From the NCBI GenBank assembly GCA_023935145.1, contig CM043703.1:28069727-28133726 (forward strand): a stretch of 64,000 nucleotides of DNA. Reading direction: 5' to 3'. Below, one piece after another: positions 47,861 to 59,928 of the stretch. Under the pieces are notes generated by a model. It did no database searches. It was not told where the DNA came from and saw only the letters and a list, made by a program, of their open reading frames with translations. Origin of the DNA: Bretschneidera sinensis (taxonomy: Eukaryota; Streptophyta; Magnoliopsida; Brassicales; Akaniaceae). Both the position numbers and the translations under genes were made by a program. Position 1 is the first letter of the stretch, and every line of letters starts with the position of its first letter.

Positions 47861-48899
47861 TTTTTCAAAGCACCAAAGACTCCAACATTAATCATTGATC
47901 CAAACTATAGTCTTTGTCCGAAATATATGTTCATAAGAGATTGAAACTCATTTCTATTTCGTTTTCCCCGAACGGCTATTTAATAACAACTTTTTTCAAT
48001 GCTTTCTCCACCATCCTTTTTTTTATTTTTTTTTTTCGTTTTCTCTTCACGAGATAAATTTAATAGAACTAACTATGTAATGACAATGAGCAAATCATGA
48101 GAACTTTTTTCAAGTGAATTTGTATCCTTTATGGTTGTGAATGTCTTCGTACTGTTCATGGTGAAATGGTGTCACCTTGAAAAAAATGAATCTATGGTTA
48201 AGATTGGACAATTTTCAGGACATCTAAAAAATTTATATTCTGAAAAGCAAAAAAAAAGGCGTGATAATGACGGGCAGTCCGCCTCATTGGCACGTATGAA
48301 TGCATGAACTGTCGTCCAACAACTATTGGCCATCAAATTTTGTAGATTCGCTTAACACTAAAAATCTAGCCTTGTCGTGCTGCTATTTTTTGATAACCGT
48401 AATTGAAAAGTAGTAGATCTAAAGTAGGGGCCCCTCCCATCACACGTGCGGCGCGTAAGTATGGTATGTCCGACGGAAGGCAACGAATCCAATGTCAAAA
48501 TGTATATCTCATTGAGTATTTTTCAACGGTATCGATTTTGTACTTTTTGGACCACCGGTTGGCCCGATATTGCAATATGTCTCCAAAGGATAAAAAATTT
48601 AGTCCAGAACCTAATTGATATCGTTTTGTTTGCTTAAGGGACATTTCAAACCTTAAGGCTAGTTTCGTGAGACCTGAGAACTTTCATACACGTACGAGCA
48701 TATAATAAGAATATATACGGGAATTACTTGCATAAATAGTGTGTTAAGGGCTTGTTTAAATTATTATCGATAAAAATCGAACAATGACTTGTTTAGATTT
48801 GACAATGAATTTGGATAAGCAAATGACCATGGTTTAATATAAAAATTAACCTCTAAGCCTGGAATGTCGAGTAGAATATGAATTTCTAACTAGAATTAT

Positions 48900-51800
48900 A
48901 GTTAGGAATCGAGAATTTCCTTTCAAATTTGAATTGGCTTAAGTGATTTTGGGTCATTTGGCTTGGCCCACTAGGGGCTGTTTTATCCATTGTTGGATAT
49001 ATGTCAAGCATGACAAGAATCTTTTTCCTCTTTAGAGAGCAGCTTAAGTAGGTCGCATGATTAGAATAATGTATATCTTCAAATAAAACATAAAATTAAA
49101 TGAAAATGAGAAGATATGGAAAGGAGATAAAGGGGAGAGGGAACGTAAGAGGTCTGAGTGTTGAAGATTTTGATTGAAAAATTCAGGAAAAATTATGTAA
49201 AATTTAGTTTTAAGAAATTCTTTCACAATTGCTACAAGGTTCTTGGTGTGAACACTTTTACCGATATCTTTTTAAGAGATCCTGAAAATTTATGTTAAGG
49301 TAGAGTTTCTACCATGCATCATATTTATTTTATGATCTTTATGATTTATATGTGCAATTCATCCAAAGAATGATGGAAATCATACCTTATTATAGTTTGA
49401 AATCACATATGTCAATTCTCGATTAAATATAGATAGTTTATGTTAGAGGTTCGTAAATTGTTCTCTTGTTATGCAATATACTTGAATTTTTAGTATGTTA
49501 TAGTTATACATTTCTGTAGATTGTATATCAAGTTTAAGCTCAATTAGATGTCTATAAGTTAGTCTATTCTTAGACTTGTAACTGATGCGTCATAGAAACC
49601 ATAATTTGGACAGATTTCATGGTCAAAATTTAAGTTAATGTAACTAGATAATTTTAAGACCAAATTACATTTCCTTTGACTAAAGATTTACCAAAAGAAA
49701 TTAAACAAAAAGACTTCATGAAGGAAACTTAATCTTTCACATATGCTTATGGATTTATTAGTCCAAATTAAGTTGTCTATGGGCCACTACCTAACCATGA
49801 AGCATTCAAGTTGTGAGGACAATTTATTTTTAGTATAAAATTTGAACAGAAACCCATTATATTTAAGAATGCAACAATAATACTGGTTTAATAATCAAAG
49901 CCTCCTTAGTTGCAAATTATTTTGCAGCAATCTGACAATTACAAGATATAAAAGCAACATAATTAGAATAGACAACATGACCTAATCAGGTTCCAAAGAC
50001 AGAACATATATGCAGTTGAGTAAAATGGTCAACATGACCTAATCAAGTTCTAAAGAAAACTACCACATTTTCTTTCTTTTTTGGTACTATGATAAATACT
50101 TCTATTCCGTACCTTGCCCTTATCCTATACATCAGAAGGACCCCTACCCTTTTACTTTCTTTTTCTTTATCTTCTGTTTTTTTTTTTTCTATTCCCTGCA
50201 TTTGCTTAATCTTCTTCTTAAGTAGCAGCTATACAGCTTCTTTAGTATCTTGTAACTTTTTATTCTAACATCCTTAGGAAAATGGGGATCAAATCCAGTT
50301 TTACTATATGAAAGACCTGAACATACCCATTAGGTCTAGAGACCCGAGTTACTAAGTACCACTTTAGTTACTCTTGAAACTGAACAAACTCTAATATAGC
50401 CTCAGCAATATAATTAATCATTAAATTAACAGCCCCATCCTCCCTAGGGCAGTAGGGATGTGAGTGGTAGGAAAAAAGAAAAAAATGTGGAAACTAGAAA
50501 TCACTTTACTTTTGATTGGTAGAAAATAAAAGTAAGTGGAAAGAAAACTGAAACCATAAAGATATGTTAACACCCAAATTAAAACCAATTTTTGGATCTC
50601 TAAATAGTGCACCAGTAATTTTACTCTACGTTATGAAGCTTGACTAGTAATTGACCATTTTACTCTGAATATATAATCAAGTTCCAAAGACAGAACAAAA
50701 CTCTTGTACTAGCTGTGGGGAGGCAACGACCCTTGGCTTCTCTTTATTTTTTTAGTGGTAATGCAGATCCTAGGTAGGTCGTGTTCCCGGAAGAATCTTG
50801 ACATTTTGTATCTATCAGCAGAGTTATAGCAGGATTACATTATTCTTCTTCCTTTTAGATATGGATAGGAGGCACCAACAAGTTAGGAAAGGATTTAGTT
50901 ACCATTTAAATTCAATGCTAACTCGAATATGCTTTGCCCTAAAATGCAGAGTTGCATTTTTGTTCTAGTGTTATGTGCCTGTAGAAGCTGAAGTTGCATA
51001 TTGGTTCTGGCCCTTTATTCTTTTACTTTTACAATCGATGTTCCCCTTTCCTTTTACATTATATAGAGCTAGAACGAAATTAAGACTGGTGCATGAAGAA
51101 AACTAATAGTTTCATCATGTAAATAACATTAAATTGCTTCTTATTCTCATTGCAGCCATGTAAAAGGACAGATTTTTGTATCTTTGGTTGATTTTTAATG
51201 ATGTTATTTGCATACTCAAAATGTGTATATATCCACAGTTGAATGTGTTCATATGAAAATTTTATTTTTTCGGTTTACCTCCACCTGATAATTGATACGA
51301 GTAACTTCATTTTTCTTTTACCTTTTTTTTTTATAATAGATCCCAAAACCCCTGTTTTATCACTTATCTGTGTCATAGGGAAGAATTTTATTTTTCCTAG
51401 CTTTTAACCAATTCTTTTGTACTTGGTGATGGCAGATTAGACTAACAATCTTTGGGAGGGACTTCAGTGTGCCTTTGGTTTTTAGACACTCTCGGCATTT
51501 TTCTGGCACACGGTATGTTATGCTTTAAACATACTGGTCTCCATAAATGGATTGTTGGTGTACATTGTTCGGACTTTAGGCTGGTATTTCATTTGATGGT
51601 TTATTGTCCTTGGTCTGAAAGTTACTAAATCAATCGCAAGAAATATCCTTGGTCTGATGCATGATAACTAATTTTTAATTGTTCGAGTTCCAAAAAACAA
51701 TCTGGAGTTGGCTTTTCCTGGTCTGTGGCTGTTGATTAGTGTTTGTGTACTGTACTAATTTAGTGATATATGTTCCTATTAGAGATATTTAAAGTTTTAT

Positions 51801-52067
51801 GGAAACTTGAAAAAGTGTATATGTGCTGAAATTTTACTTATATTCACTAATTATTGCAGTTTTAAATGTTGTGAAGATTTTGATTATGTAACCACTTATG
51901 GAAGAAGAAAATTAGCCTTTCTTATTTCAATAACAATAAACCTTTTAATGTGCATGGAAGAAATGGACTTGCATTGATATAGATGTGTTTTTTCTAACTT
52001 TGAAATTTATATATTAAATGTTAAGACAATTACTTGTCGATATAGATAATTAAGAAAAATGAAGGTG
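48900..52067. other. AT-rich sequence without recognisable gene
   Basis: It does not belong to the array. The longest open stretches are about 60 codons and resemble nothing I know. Pyrimidine-rich tracts (about 50145-50185 and 51300-51335) are present. It could be the 5' non-coding part of the CACTA element, or host intergenic or intronic DNA; no CACTA-type terminal repeat was found to decide. Confidence 0.5.
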
Positions 52068-52256
52068 CTGCTGCACGCTGCACCTGTGCAGGGGCTGCTG
52101 CATCCTGCACTTGTGCAGGGGCTGCTCTACGCAACACTTGCACAGCGGCTGCTGCACCTTGAACCTGTGTAGGGACTGCTGCACGCGCACCTGTCCAGGG
52201 GCTGCGGCACCCTGCACCCATCCAGGGTCTGCGGCACCCTGCACCCGTCCAGGGGC
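52068..52256. repeat. GC-rich 27-bp minisatellite, about 7 units
   Basis: Units such as CTGCTGCATCCTGCACTTGT plus GCAGGGG repeat with period 27 (one of 26). The TGCAC...GTGCA within each unit is palindromic. It is 150 bp upstream of the TNP2 start codon. CACTA elements often have short subterminal repeats, which is one explanation. On the minus strand it is open as a 9-residue repeat, judged incidental. Confidence 0.8.
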
Positions 52257-52406
52257 TGCACACAACGCCTATCCAGCACTCGTCCTGTGATTAAATCAAT
52301 TTGTTGTTCTCTGTTTTATTTCATAAACTTAGTAATCAATTCTAAGTTTGTGATTATGCCTAAAATTGTCTATTTTTTTTGGGAAGTCTATTGGCATTAT
52401 CTTACA

Positions 52407-53191
52407 ATGGATAAAAGTTGGATAGATAAACTGAGGTCAAGTAAAGCTTATATGGATGGTGTAGCAAACTTCGTTATATTTGCATGTCAGAAAGCTTGTG
52501 GTAGTGGTATTATTGTTTGTCCATGTTGGATATGTGGTAAAAATTCTTCATTCGAACCAGGAATTGTTCGGGAGCATTTATTGTATAATGAGTTTAGTCC
52601 AGGTTACACCGAGTGGGGTTTTCATGGTGACAAAGTCTTTCGTATACACCACTCCTCCTTTAGTTTAGAACCCACTAGTGTTCTAGTTGGCTTAATGGGA
52701 CGAGATGACATGTTGGGTTTGCTCCGAGGTGCCTTTGAGGTTGCTTGTGCAAACTAAAACAATGAACCATTAAGTGAAGCAATTGAAGTGGGATCTTCAA
52801 ATGAGCATAGTGAAGAGCAACAGGGCCATAGGGTGTTTGAGGTCAATAATTGTGGTGAGCCTTCACATGTTGAACATCTAGTTCATTCTTCTATTGATGA
52901 GATGACTCATTATCACAATTTGATGAAAGACTATGATCATGAACTTTATCCGGGTTGTTAGAATTCCATGAAGTTATCTTTTATGTTATACCTACTACAC
53001 ATCAAATATTTGAATGGGTGCTCTTGTAAATCTCTTACTATGTTGCTCGAGTTTATCAACATGGCATTTTCGATGTGTGCTCCAATGCCATCAAATTATT
53101 ATAAAGCCATGAAGATTATCAAAGGATTGGGTCTTGGCTATGAGAAGATTCATGTTTATCCTAATGATTGCACATTGTATTGGGTGAGTAT
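52407..53191 (+). pseudogene. CACTA (En/Spm) TNP2-type transposase, N-terminal part
   Basis: From ATG 52407 it reads MDKSWIDKLRSSKAYMDGV, then CPCWICGKN and REHLLYNEFSPGYTEWGFHG, the transposase-associated zinc domain typical of plant TNP2 proteins. That frame stops at 52757. TNP2-like sequence continues as ELYPGC, stop, SMKLSFMLYLLHIKYLNG, NYYKAMKIIKGLGLGYEKIH and PNDCTLYW, then is cut at 53191 by element B. Stops and shifts (52755, 52959, near 53185) show old decay. The continuation lies at 59929. It would have bound and cut the ends of its CACTA element in the nucleus. Confidence 0.85.
53187..53191 (+). repeat. target-site duplication AGTAT, left of element B
   Basis: Repeated at 59929-59933. 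Removing element B and one copy rejoins TNP2 at YW...EYVNDEF. Confidence 0.85.
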
Positions 53192-54461
53192 TGTTGTTCG
53201 TTTATTTATCTAAATTAATAAGCAAATAATCGAACTTGTTTTACTTGCAAGTGCACAAGGTCAACAGTAGCATAGTGTGCAAATACGAGATCATCTCCAC
53301 AGGGATTGGTGAATTTCGCTTTAGAATTAGTTTCGCAATATAGAAAGATAGAAATAAATATTGAGTTTGATTAAATAATAATAAAAGTGTAGGAACTTGA
53401 TATCCACCATCAATCATGCTTCCATAATAAAACAATATGTCAATGCTTTAAATATATTATGAATACCTAATGTTTGTCAACCTAAGGGTTTGGTCCACTC
53501 CTTAAGTTATTGATTTCCCTAAGCAATGAGTTAGGCATGGTGTATACTCTAACTCTTCTCTTTCTTAAGGGATTCAACATGGTGTATACTGAGTTGTTCC
53601 TTAAGAGAGCATAGGATCTATGGAAATCGACAACCACACGAGACCTAGGGCTTGGTCCGCTCTTGGTTTCCCATATTGATTAACCCAAGAACCTGGCATG
53701 GATTTCTTTTGTTACTATTGTTGAACCCAAGACTCGGTCATCCAAATTGATTCAACTAACTAATCGACCACATGCATACATTGATCAAACAAACACATAT
53801 GAGGAATTTAAATAAAAACAGGCATTAATCAATTAAAGCATCACAACATAAATATTGCAAAGGCACCAATATTGAATTATAGAGTAAACATAATTAGGGC
53901 TTCAACCAAGCCCTTACTAAGAGTTAGTTACACATGGCTGTGATGCTAAACATCTTCATAAAGTAAAAATAAAGGGGAAAGAATAAACCTGAGAGAAGAG
54001 TCATCAATTCCTCTCCAAAGCTTACAACTCCCAAGAAGATTAAAAAGGTGAAGTTTTTGTGTTTTACAGGGCTATTTATAGGGTTCTAAGGACACCTCAA
54101 AACCCTAATTTCCAAATTAAGACCCGAAGCAATCTTTCCAAAACTGGCTCTGTCGCTTCACTGTACGTGTGTGCTCGATCTCATGCTTTTGCGCTCGAGC
54201 ACAGGGTTGCGCTTGAGCCTTCTATGTGTGCACACGAGTGCTTGTGCGCTCGATCATAGAAACCTTGCGCTCGATCGCACTTGGCTGCTTCCAAGTCTTA
54301 ATATTTCTTCCTTAGAGTTCAAAAATGCTACCTTTTCTTCAAGAACCTATGAAAAAACATAGAAAACACAAAAATGAAGTAGAATATACTAAAATACTTA
54401 AACAAAGAGCTTAACAACTGTAAATTAAAGGGCTTAAATATGAATATTTAAACACTTATCA
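53192..54461 (-). repeat. 3' LTR of element B (left)
   Basis: TGTTGTTCGTTTATTT to AACACTTATCA, 1270 bp, aligned with 58655-59928. It contains the motif array at 54170-54279. Confidence 0.85.
54170..54279 (-). promoter_or_regulatory. six-motif CGATCG array in left LTR of B
   Basis: Starts at 54170, 54190, 54208, 54229, 54245 and 54266 (20, 18, 21, 16, 21). The last is an exact TGCGCTCGATCGCA. Confidence 0.55.
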
Positions 54462-54472
54462 CACCCCCAAAC
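54462..54472 (-). other. polypurine tract of element B
   Basis: The reverse complement reads GTTTGGGGGTG against the LTR. Confidence 0.6.
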
Positions 54473-55019
54473 TTACATATTGCTAGTCCCTTAGCAATAC
54501 AAAATGAAAAACTAACTGAAAAACAAAATCAAAGATAAATTCATCATTCATGATATCTAAAAATTTGGGTTGCACATAAAACCATGATATTTGTTCATGA
54601 GTAGGCTTAAAATATAAACACATCTTTGCAATGAATAAAGGTTTTAAATTCTAATCACTTACACAAGGCTGGTTTAAGGTATCACAAGTCTCACTTAGTG
54701 TGTGGTGAATTAGCACATAAAAGATGAAGCTTCCAAATAACTCCAATGTATAGTGTTTTGGTGTCTTAACATTCATCGAATTTCCTATCAGAATGAACAA
54801 TAATGACATAGTTTTATTTCTTTTCTTTTTCTTTTATTATGAGATTTTTGCCACGTTGAGTTCCATTAAGCTTTCTAATTTACCCATGTAGCAAGTGTTT
54901 AGCCAATGATTCCCAAACCAGATGGTTTTAGGGCATTAGGTGTAAAAACACCCCTAAGGACTTACTAACTCGAGTCAAAAAGGCTACGAAACTAACTGGT
55001 CTTAATGCTGCCAAGCAAA

Positions 55020-55178
55020 ATTCCAACCTTTTGACGTGAACACTCACTGCTTACTGAGGCAAGAGGTCCAATTACTCAGTGGAAACTTTATTTAATGATC
55101 ATTATATGCATGATTTCCACCTTTTGACGTGAACACTCACTGCTTACTGAGGCAAGAGGTCTAGTTACTCAGTGGAAA
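55020..55178 (-). repeat. tandem hairpin repeats in the 3' region of B
   Basis: Two units of about 94 bp. The second folds TTTCCACC (55114) against GTGGAAA (55172-55178). Same position and content as 11186-11360 in A. Confidence 0.65.
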
Positions 55179-55879
55179 CTTTATTTAATGATCGTTAGGA
55201 GCATTTTATTTTCTTTTTTTGTGCAATAAACATTTTTTTCTCTATTTTTCTATGCCAAAGTGTTCTTCTACCAAGTTATCTGATTACAATTAGGTCATGG
55301 AAACATATACATAAAACTTATATGTCCTACCTCACACAATTATGTGCTAATGTGCTTGTGTTAGATTTAGATCAAACTTATGAATTCTTAAATGCCTAAA
55401 AGTAAGTAATTAATCTTTTAAAACTTTATTATTAGACCATGTGTTCTAGATTTTAAGCTTACTGATGAAATCTTATCATAATATTTGTTTAAATCAAAGA
55501 AAATTTTCAAAACAATATGAACATGCATTTATCTTTTTAATAATAATAGAAAAAGAACTGGGACAAGGTGTGTGTGAATGTGTCTCCCATACCCCCAAAC
55601 TTAAATTACACATTGTCCCCAATGTGTGAATAACATGGAAAGAGCCAATCTATGAGATGGAGAACTAGCTGGGCTGGCATGGCTCATAGCACGCCCCCAA
55701 ACTTGAACTGATGCACACATTGTCCCTAAAAAAGAGAAACTAAAGTAATATAGGAAAACAAAAAAAAAACTTAAAATAGACAATAAAATAAATATGAAAA
55801 AAATTAATTAATTAATTAAAGGATAAGCTGTGGGGTACCTCCCATGAGCGCTAAGTTTAACATCTTCAGCCAGACGCTC

Positions 55880-58330
55880 TTATTCCCTCCCTGAAAAGCA
55901 TAAGTTGAATGTATCTGCAACTGCTTCAGTGCCAAATTTGGTGCTTTGATGCTTTGGAGAGGCCTCAATGATGTTATCAGTAATATCTACAGATTCTGGC
56001 TCAACATCTGATATTGTTAACCCATGGGTGAGGGTGGACTCTAATGGAGCAATGTGATGGACCTGAAAAACTTCCTCAACAACACCTTGCATCATATATA
56101 CATTAGAACATTCCATATTATCTTGGGGTAATTTTAATGTATCAAATATGTTGAATTCAACCTTCTCACCATTTATCTTCACTCTTACAATACCCTTTTT
56201 CACACAAATTTTTGTATCAGCAGTCCTCATAAAGAGTCTTCCTAGAATGATGGACAAAGGCAATGGCATAGGAGATTCTTCCATATCTAATACAATAAAA
56301 TCAGCAGGTAAAATAAATAGACTTACCTTTACCAAGACATCCTCAATAATACCTCTTGGTTTTTTTATGCTTCTGTCTGCCAGCTGCAAGGTGATGGAAG
56401 TTGGTTGAAGCTCCCCCAAACCTAGTGTCTCGAATACCATTTATGACAGCAAATTGACACTCGCCCCTAAATCCAATAATGCATGCTCAAAAATCTGGTT
56501 ACCTATCCTGCAAGAAATGGTAAAACTAACCGGATCTTTCAGTTTTTGTGGTAGTTTCTTAATAGCACAACACTTACCCTTTCCGTTAAAGCTACTGTCT
56601 CATGTTCCTGAAACTTCCTCTTATGAGTGCAACAGTCTTTCAAAAATTTAGCATAAATATTTGTTGAATTGCATCTAATAAGAGAATATCTATTTCTACT
56701 TTCCGCAAAGTTTCAAAAATATCAAGCAGTTTACTTTCTTTCTTAGGCTTTACTAACCTTTGAAGGAAAGGTGGTGCATTTACCTTTTCCATCTCCCATA
56801 CCTTTGATGTGGACGCTTATGTAGGTTTATCAGCTCCTATGATCTTACCATTTTTTAGAGTTGTAACGGCATTCAGTTGCTGATGTCCTCTTGGATTAGG
56901 TAGTGTTTGGGCTGGAAGTTCACCTTGCTTTCTTTCACTTAAATCCTTGGCCAGTTGCCCCACTTGGACCTCTACTCTTTGAATGGCTTGCTCATGCTTT
57001 GCATTGATTTGTCCTTGCTCTTTTTGAAATTGTCTTTCCTCTATCATGAACTATTCTTGTGAAGTCATCAACTGTTGTTGCTGAGTTACCAACTGTTGTT
57101 ACTGAGTTACCAATTGCCTCACAAGACTCTCTAAGTCACTTTCCTTTGATTCCGAAACTGATTGGGCTGCTTGTTGGGAGTTTCTTTGCTGCCCTTGAAG
57201 GTTCAAGGCATTCTGGTTGTTGTTCCATGTGAAGTTGGGGTGGTTCTGCCATCTAGGATTGTAGGTATTTGCATATGGATCGTTCTCGAGAGGATAGTTG
57301 TTTGGTCCCACATAGTTTGCTTGCTCTGGATCTACAAATGAATAAAAAGAGCAAGTTTCAGTAGTGTGATCAAAATGAGAACATACAGCACATACCTGTA
57401 GAGGTGTAGCTTGTGGACAAGGTGGGCTGTTCTTAGCAGTCATGGCTTTTACAAGCATATCTATCTTTCTTTCCACAGTAGCTATCTGATTTGGAGATCC
57501 GCCATTTAAGTTTACTTCAGTAGCTATCTGATTTGGAGATCCGCCATTTAAGTTTACTTCATACATACCCTTGCTCTTTACTCTTGGTCTTCCTCTAGAT
57601 GAGAATCACTGGGTGTGCTCACTTAAGGTCTCAAAAAGCTTCATAGCTTCTTCACTACTTTTCTCCATCAGCACACCTCCACAACCTGAATCCACGATAC
57701 TTTGATTAATATCACTCAAAACTTCATAGAAAGATTGTACCAGCTCATCTTGAGGTAGATTATGGTGTGGGCATTTAAGTAGCAGCTCATTGAAGTGTCC
57801 TCATGCCTCAAAGAAAATGTCTCCATCCCACTATTGGAAAGATTAAATCTCCTTTCTCATTTGTTTTATCTTTTGTGCTGGGAAAAATTTTCTTAGGAAC
57901 CTACTGGATAGGTCCTCCCAAGTATGGATGGAATCTGCAGGCAATGAATTATACCACAACTTAGCTTTATCTTTTAATGAAAAAAGGGAAAAGAGTTAAC
58001 CTGATTCCTTCTTGATTTAGGCCCTGGATGTGCTGGAACTTGCAGAGGTCAAAGAATTCCCAAAGGTGCAAGTGTGGATCCTCAGCAGGTGTACCTTTGA
58101 AATGAGTCAATGCATTGAGTATCTGTGGAGATATGTAATAATTGCCTTTCGCCTCTGGTTGATAAGCAATGCACAAGGGCTGGTCGAGGTTATGTGGGAT
58201 GAAGGATTGCTTCATAAGTCTTCGCTATGGTGGCAGTTGGTTGTCAAACTGTCCCGCCATTTGTGTATCTCCCTCAAATTCTTCTTCTTCGTCCTCAATG
58301 TTGTCTCTAAGCCCTTGTCGAATGGTCTGC
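55880..58330 (-). pseudogene. gag-protease of element B, decayed
   Basis: Gag core from ATG 58215: MKQSFIPHNLDQPLCIAYQP and HLHLWEFFDLCKFQHIQG. An extra A in the run at about 57980 shifts the frame. The second half follows (57566-57099) with a knuckle-like CAVCSHFDHTTETC, then a coiled coil (57047-56817), then after another shift the protease (DLGAS near 56470; LADRSIKKPRGIIEDVLVKV and IILGRLF). A stop lies within the protease at 56441. Upstream, an in-frame TAG precedes MKQS in the Q/E-rich leader. It ends at 55880 without any RT. Confidence 0.85.
57477..57560 (-). repeat. 42-bp in-frame tandem duplication in gag of B
   Basis: 57477-57518 and 57519-57560 are identical and translate to EVNLNGGSPNQIAT twice. 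Element A has one unit here. Confidence 0.9.
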
Positions 58331-58451
58331 TCAAGCTCTGTATCGAGTGGAAAGAAGGTCAGGTTCCTGAATCAAAGCCCTTGCATGAATCAGCAAAACC
58401 GCTTCAGTGCAGCAGCTTCAGTGCTGCTGCTCGAGTAGCCTTTACCTCAAA

Positions 58452-58487
58452 TGCGCTCGACCGCACCAAAGATTGCGCTCGATCGCA
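58452..58487 (-). promoter_or_regulatory. paired CGATCG motifs in the leader of B
   Basis: TGCGCTCGACCGCA at 58452 and TGCGCTCGATCGCA at 58474, 22 bp apart as in element A. Confidence 0.5.
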
Positions 58488-58625
58488 GTGCCACAGATGA
58501 AACAGTTGCAGTACCTGAAACAGAACAAAAAACAAAAAAAATTAGGTTTATGATGAAACAGAATAAAACAAAATAGAAAAAAATAAAATAAATGAAAAAT
58601 AATCCTAAAAAGAAATTTAGCACAA

Positions 58626-58648
58626 TCCCCGGCAACCTCAAATGGCCA
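58626..58648 (-). other. damaged primer-binding site of B
   Basis: Where A has AGGCAACGGCGCCA, B reads CGGCAACCTCAAATGGCCA: the centre of the site is replaced or expanded. Priming would be impaired. Confidence 0.6.
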
Positions 58649-59537
58649 AAAACTTCTTGTGCGTTTATTTACCTAAATTAATAAGCAAATAATCAAACTT
58701 GTTTTACTTGCAAGGGCACAAGGTCAACAGTAGCATAATGTGCAAATGCGAGATCATCTCCATAGGGATTGGGGAATTTCGATTTAGAATTAGTTTCACA
58801 ATATAGAAAGATAGAAATAAATATTGAGTTTGATTAAATAATAATAAAAGTGTAGGGACTTGATAACCATCACCAATCATGCTATCACAATAAAACAATA
58901 TGCCAATGCTTTAAATATGTTATGAATACATAATGTTTGTCAACCTAAGGGTTTGGTCCACTTCTTAAGCTATTGATTTCCCTAAGCAACGAGTTAGGCA
59001 TGGTGTATACTCTAACTCTTCTCTTTCTTAAGGGATTCAACATGGTGTATACTGAGTTGTTCCTTAAGAGAGCATAGGATTTGTGGAAATCGACAACCAC
59101 ACGAGACTTAGGGCTTGGTCCGCTCCCGGTTTCCCATGTTGATTAACCTAAGAACCCGGTGTGGATTTCTTTTGTTACTATTGTTGAACCCAAGACTCGG
59201 TCATCCAAATTGATTCAACTAACTAATCCATACCACATGCATATGTTGATCAGACAAATACATATGATGAATTTAAATAAAAAGAGACATTAATCAATTA
59301 AAGCATCACAACATAAATATTGCAAAGGTGCCAATATTGAATTATGGAGTAAACATAATTAGGACTTCAATCAAGCCCTTGCTAAGAGTTAGTTACACAT
59401 GACTGTGACGCTAAATATCTTCATAAAGTAAAAATAAAGGGGAAAGAATAAACCCAAGAGAAGAGTCGTCAATTCCTCTCCAAAGCTTACAACTCCCAAA
59501 AAGATTAAAAAGGTGAAGTTTATGTGTTTTACAGGCC

Positions 59538-59546
59538 TATTTATAG
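59538..59546 (-). promoter_or_regulatory. TATA box of the element B LTR
   Basis: The reverse complement gives CCCTATAAATAGGCC, 88 bp downstream (in element orientation) of the motif array. Confidence 0.7.
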
Positions 59547-59634
59547 GGTTCTAAGGACACCTAGAAACCCTAATTTCCAAAATAAGACCCAAAGCAATCT
59601 TTCCAAAACTGGCTCTGCCGCTTCACTGTACGTG

Positions 59635-59744
59635 TACGCTCGATCTCATGCTTTTGTGCTCAAGCACTAGGTTGCGCTCGAGCCTTCTATGTGTGTGCAA
59701 GAGTGCTTGTGCGCTCGATCATAGAAACCTTGCGCTCGATCACA
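59635..59744 (-). promoter_or_regulatory. six-motif CGATCG array in the 5' LTR of B
   Basis: Starts at 59635, 59655, 59673, 59694, 59710 and 59731, with spacing 20, 18, 21, 16, 21, identical to the other LTR of B. Confidence 0.55.
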
Positions 59745-59928
59745 CTTGGCTGCTTCCAGGTCTTCATATTTCTTCCTTAGAGCTCTAAAATGCTACCTTT
59801 TCTTCAAGAACATATAAAAAAAAACATAGAAAACACAAATATGAAGTAGAATATACTAAATTGCGTAAACAAAGAGCTTAACAACTGTAAATTAAAGGGC
59901 TTAAAGATGAATATTTAAGCACTTATCA

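Larger units (their letters stand above)
2340..48899 (+). repeat. head-to-tail array of a large AT-rich unit carrying an RNase H-like fragment
   Basis: The same blocks recur in the same order and orientation. P is the block starting CTAATATAAAATATATAAAT, at 2354, 19913 and 27689. Q is a 1-kb block at about 23530, 28395, 31078 and 37670. R is the RNase H-like block at 4539, 24682, 29571, 32054 and 38714. S and T are AT-rich blocks. V starts GCGTGATAATGACGG, at 8628, 36082 and 48259. W has AATTACTTGCATAAG, at 9052, 26230, 36566 and 48720. U has GCTCAAAACTACCCA, at 18387 and 36818. V' is a diverged copy of V, at 19332 and 27107. W-U-V'-P adjacency makes this a tandem array, not scattered insertions. 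From P1 to P2, after subtracting element A, is about 8.5 kb. Later insertions and deletions break up every copy. Confidence 0.75.
37593..48899 (+). repeat. array unit 5 (inverted V' piece, Q, R, S, T, V, W), last unit
   Basis: R is interrupted by the copia element; S resumes at about 44740, T at 46265, V at 48259 and W at 48720. Homology stops at about 48899 within ACTAGAATTATAG, where unrelated sequence begins. Confidence 0.7.
53192..59928 (-). mobile_element. element B: Athila-like element nested in the CACTA transposase (6.7 kb)
   Basis: It has LTRs of 1270 and 1274 bp, TSD AGTAT, and minus orientation as in element A. Gag and protease are present and decayed. Pol is absent, and so is the second ORF seen in A: after protease (55880) the sequence joins directly to the 3' region that in A lies at about 12050. 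It is a relative of A with a larger deletion, not a recent copy, since the coding parts differ clearly. Confidence 0.85.
58655..59928 (-). repeat. 5' LTR of element B (right)
   Basis: Starts TCTTGTGCGTTTATTT (terminal TG mutated to TC) and ends CACTTATCA, 1274 bp. TSD AGTAT follows. Confidence 0.85.

Noticed and set aside
48900..52067. A host gene in the non-repeat stretch
   Set aside because: No ORF above about 60 codons with recognisable similarity, and no convincing exon chain could be built.
52030..52265. Two overlapping minus-strand ORFs with AAPGQVQG-type repeats
   Set aside because: They are translations of the 27-bp minisatellite in two frames, with no protein-like features beyond the repeat.
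58030..58500. Plus-strand ORF of 156 codons
   Set aside because: It is antisense to the gag of element B, which has clear homology on the minus strand.
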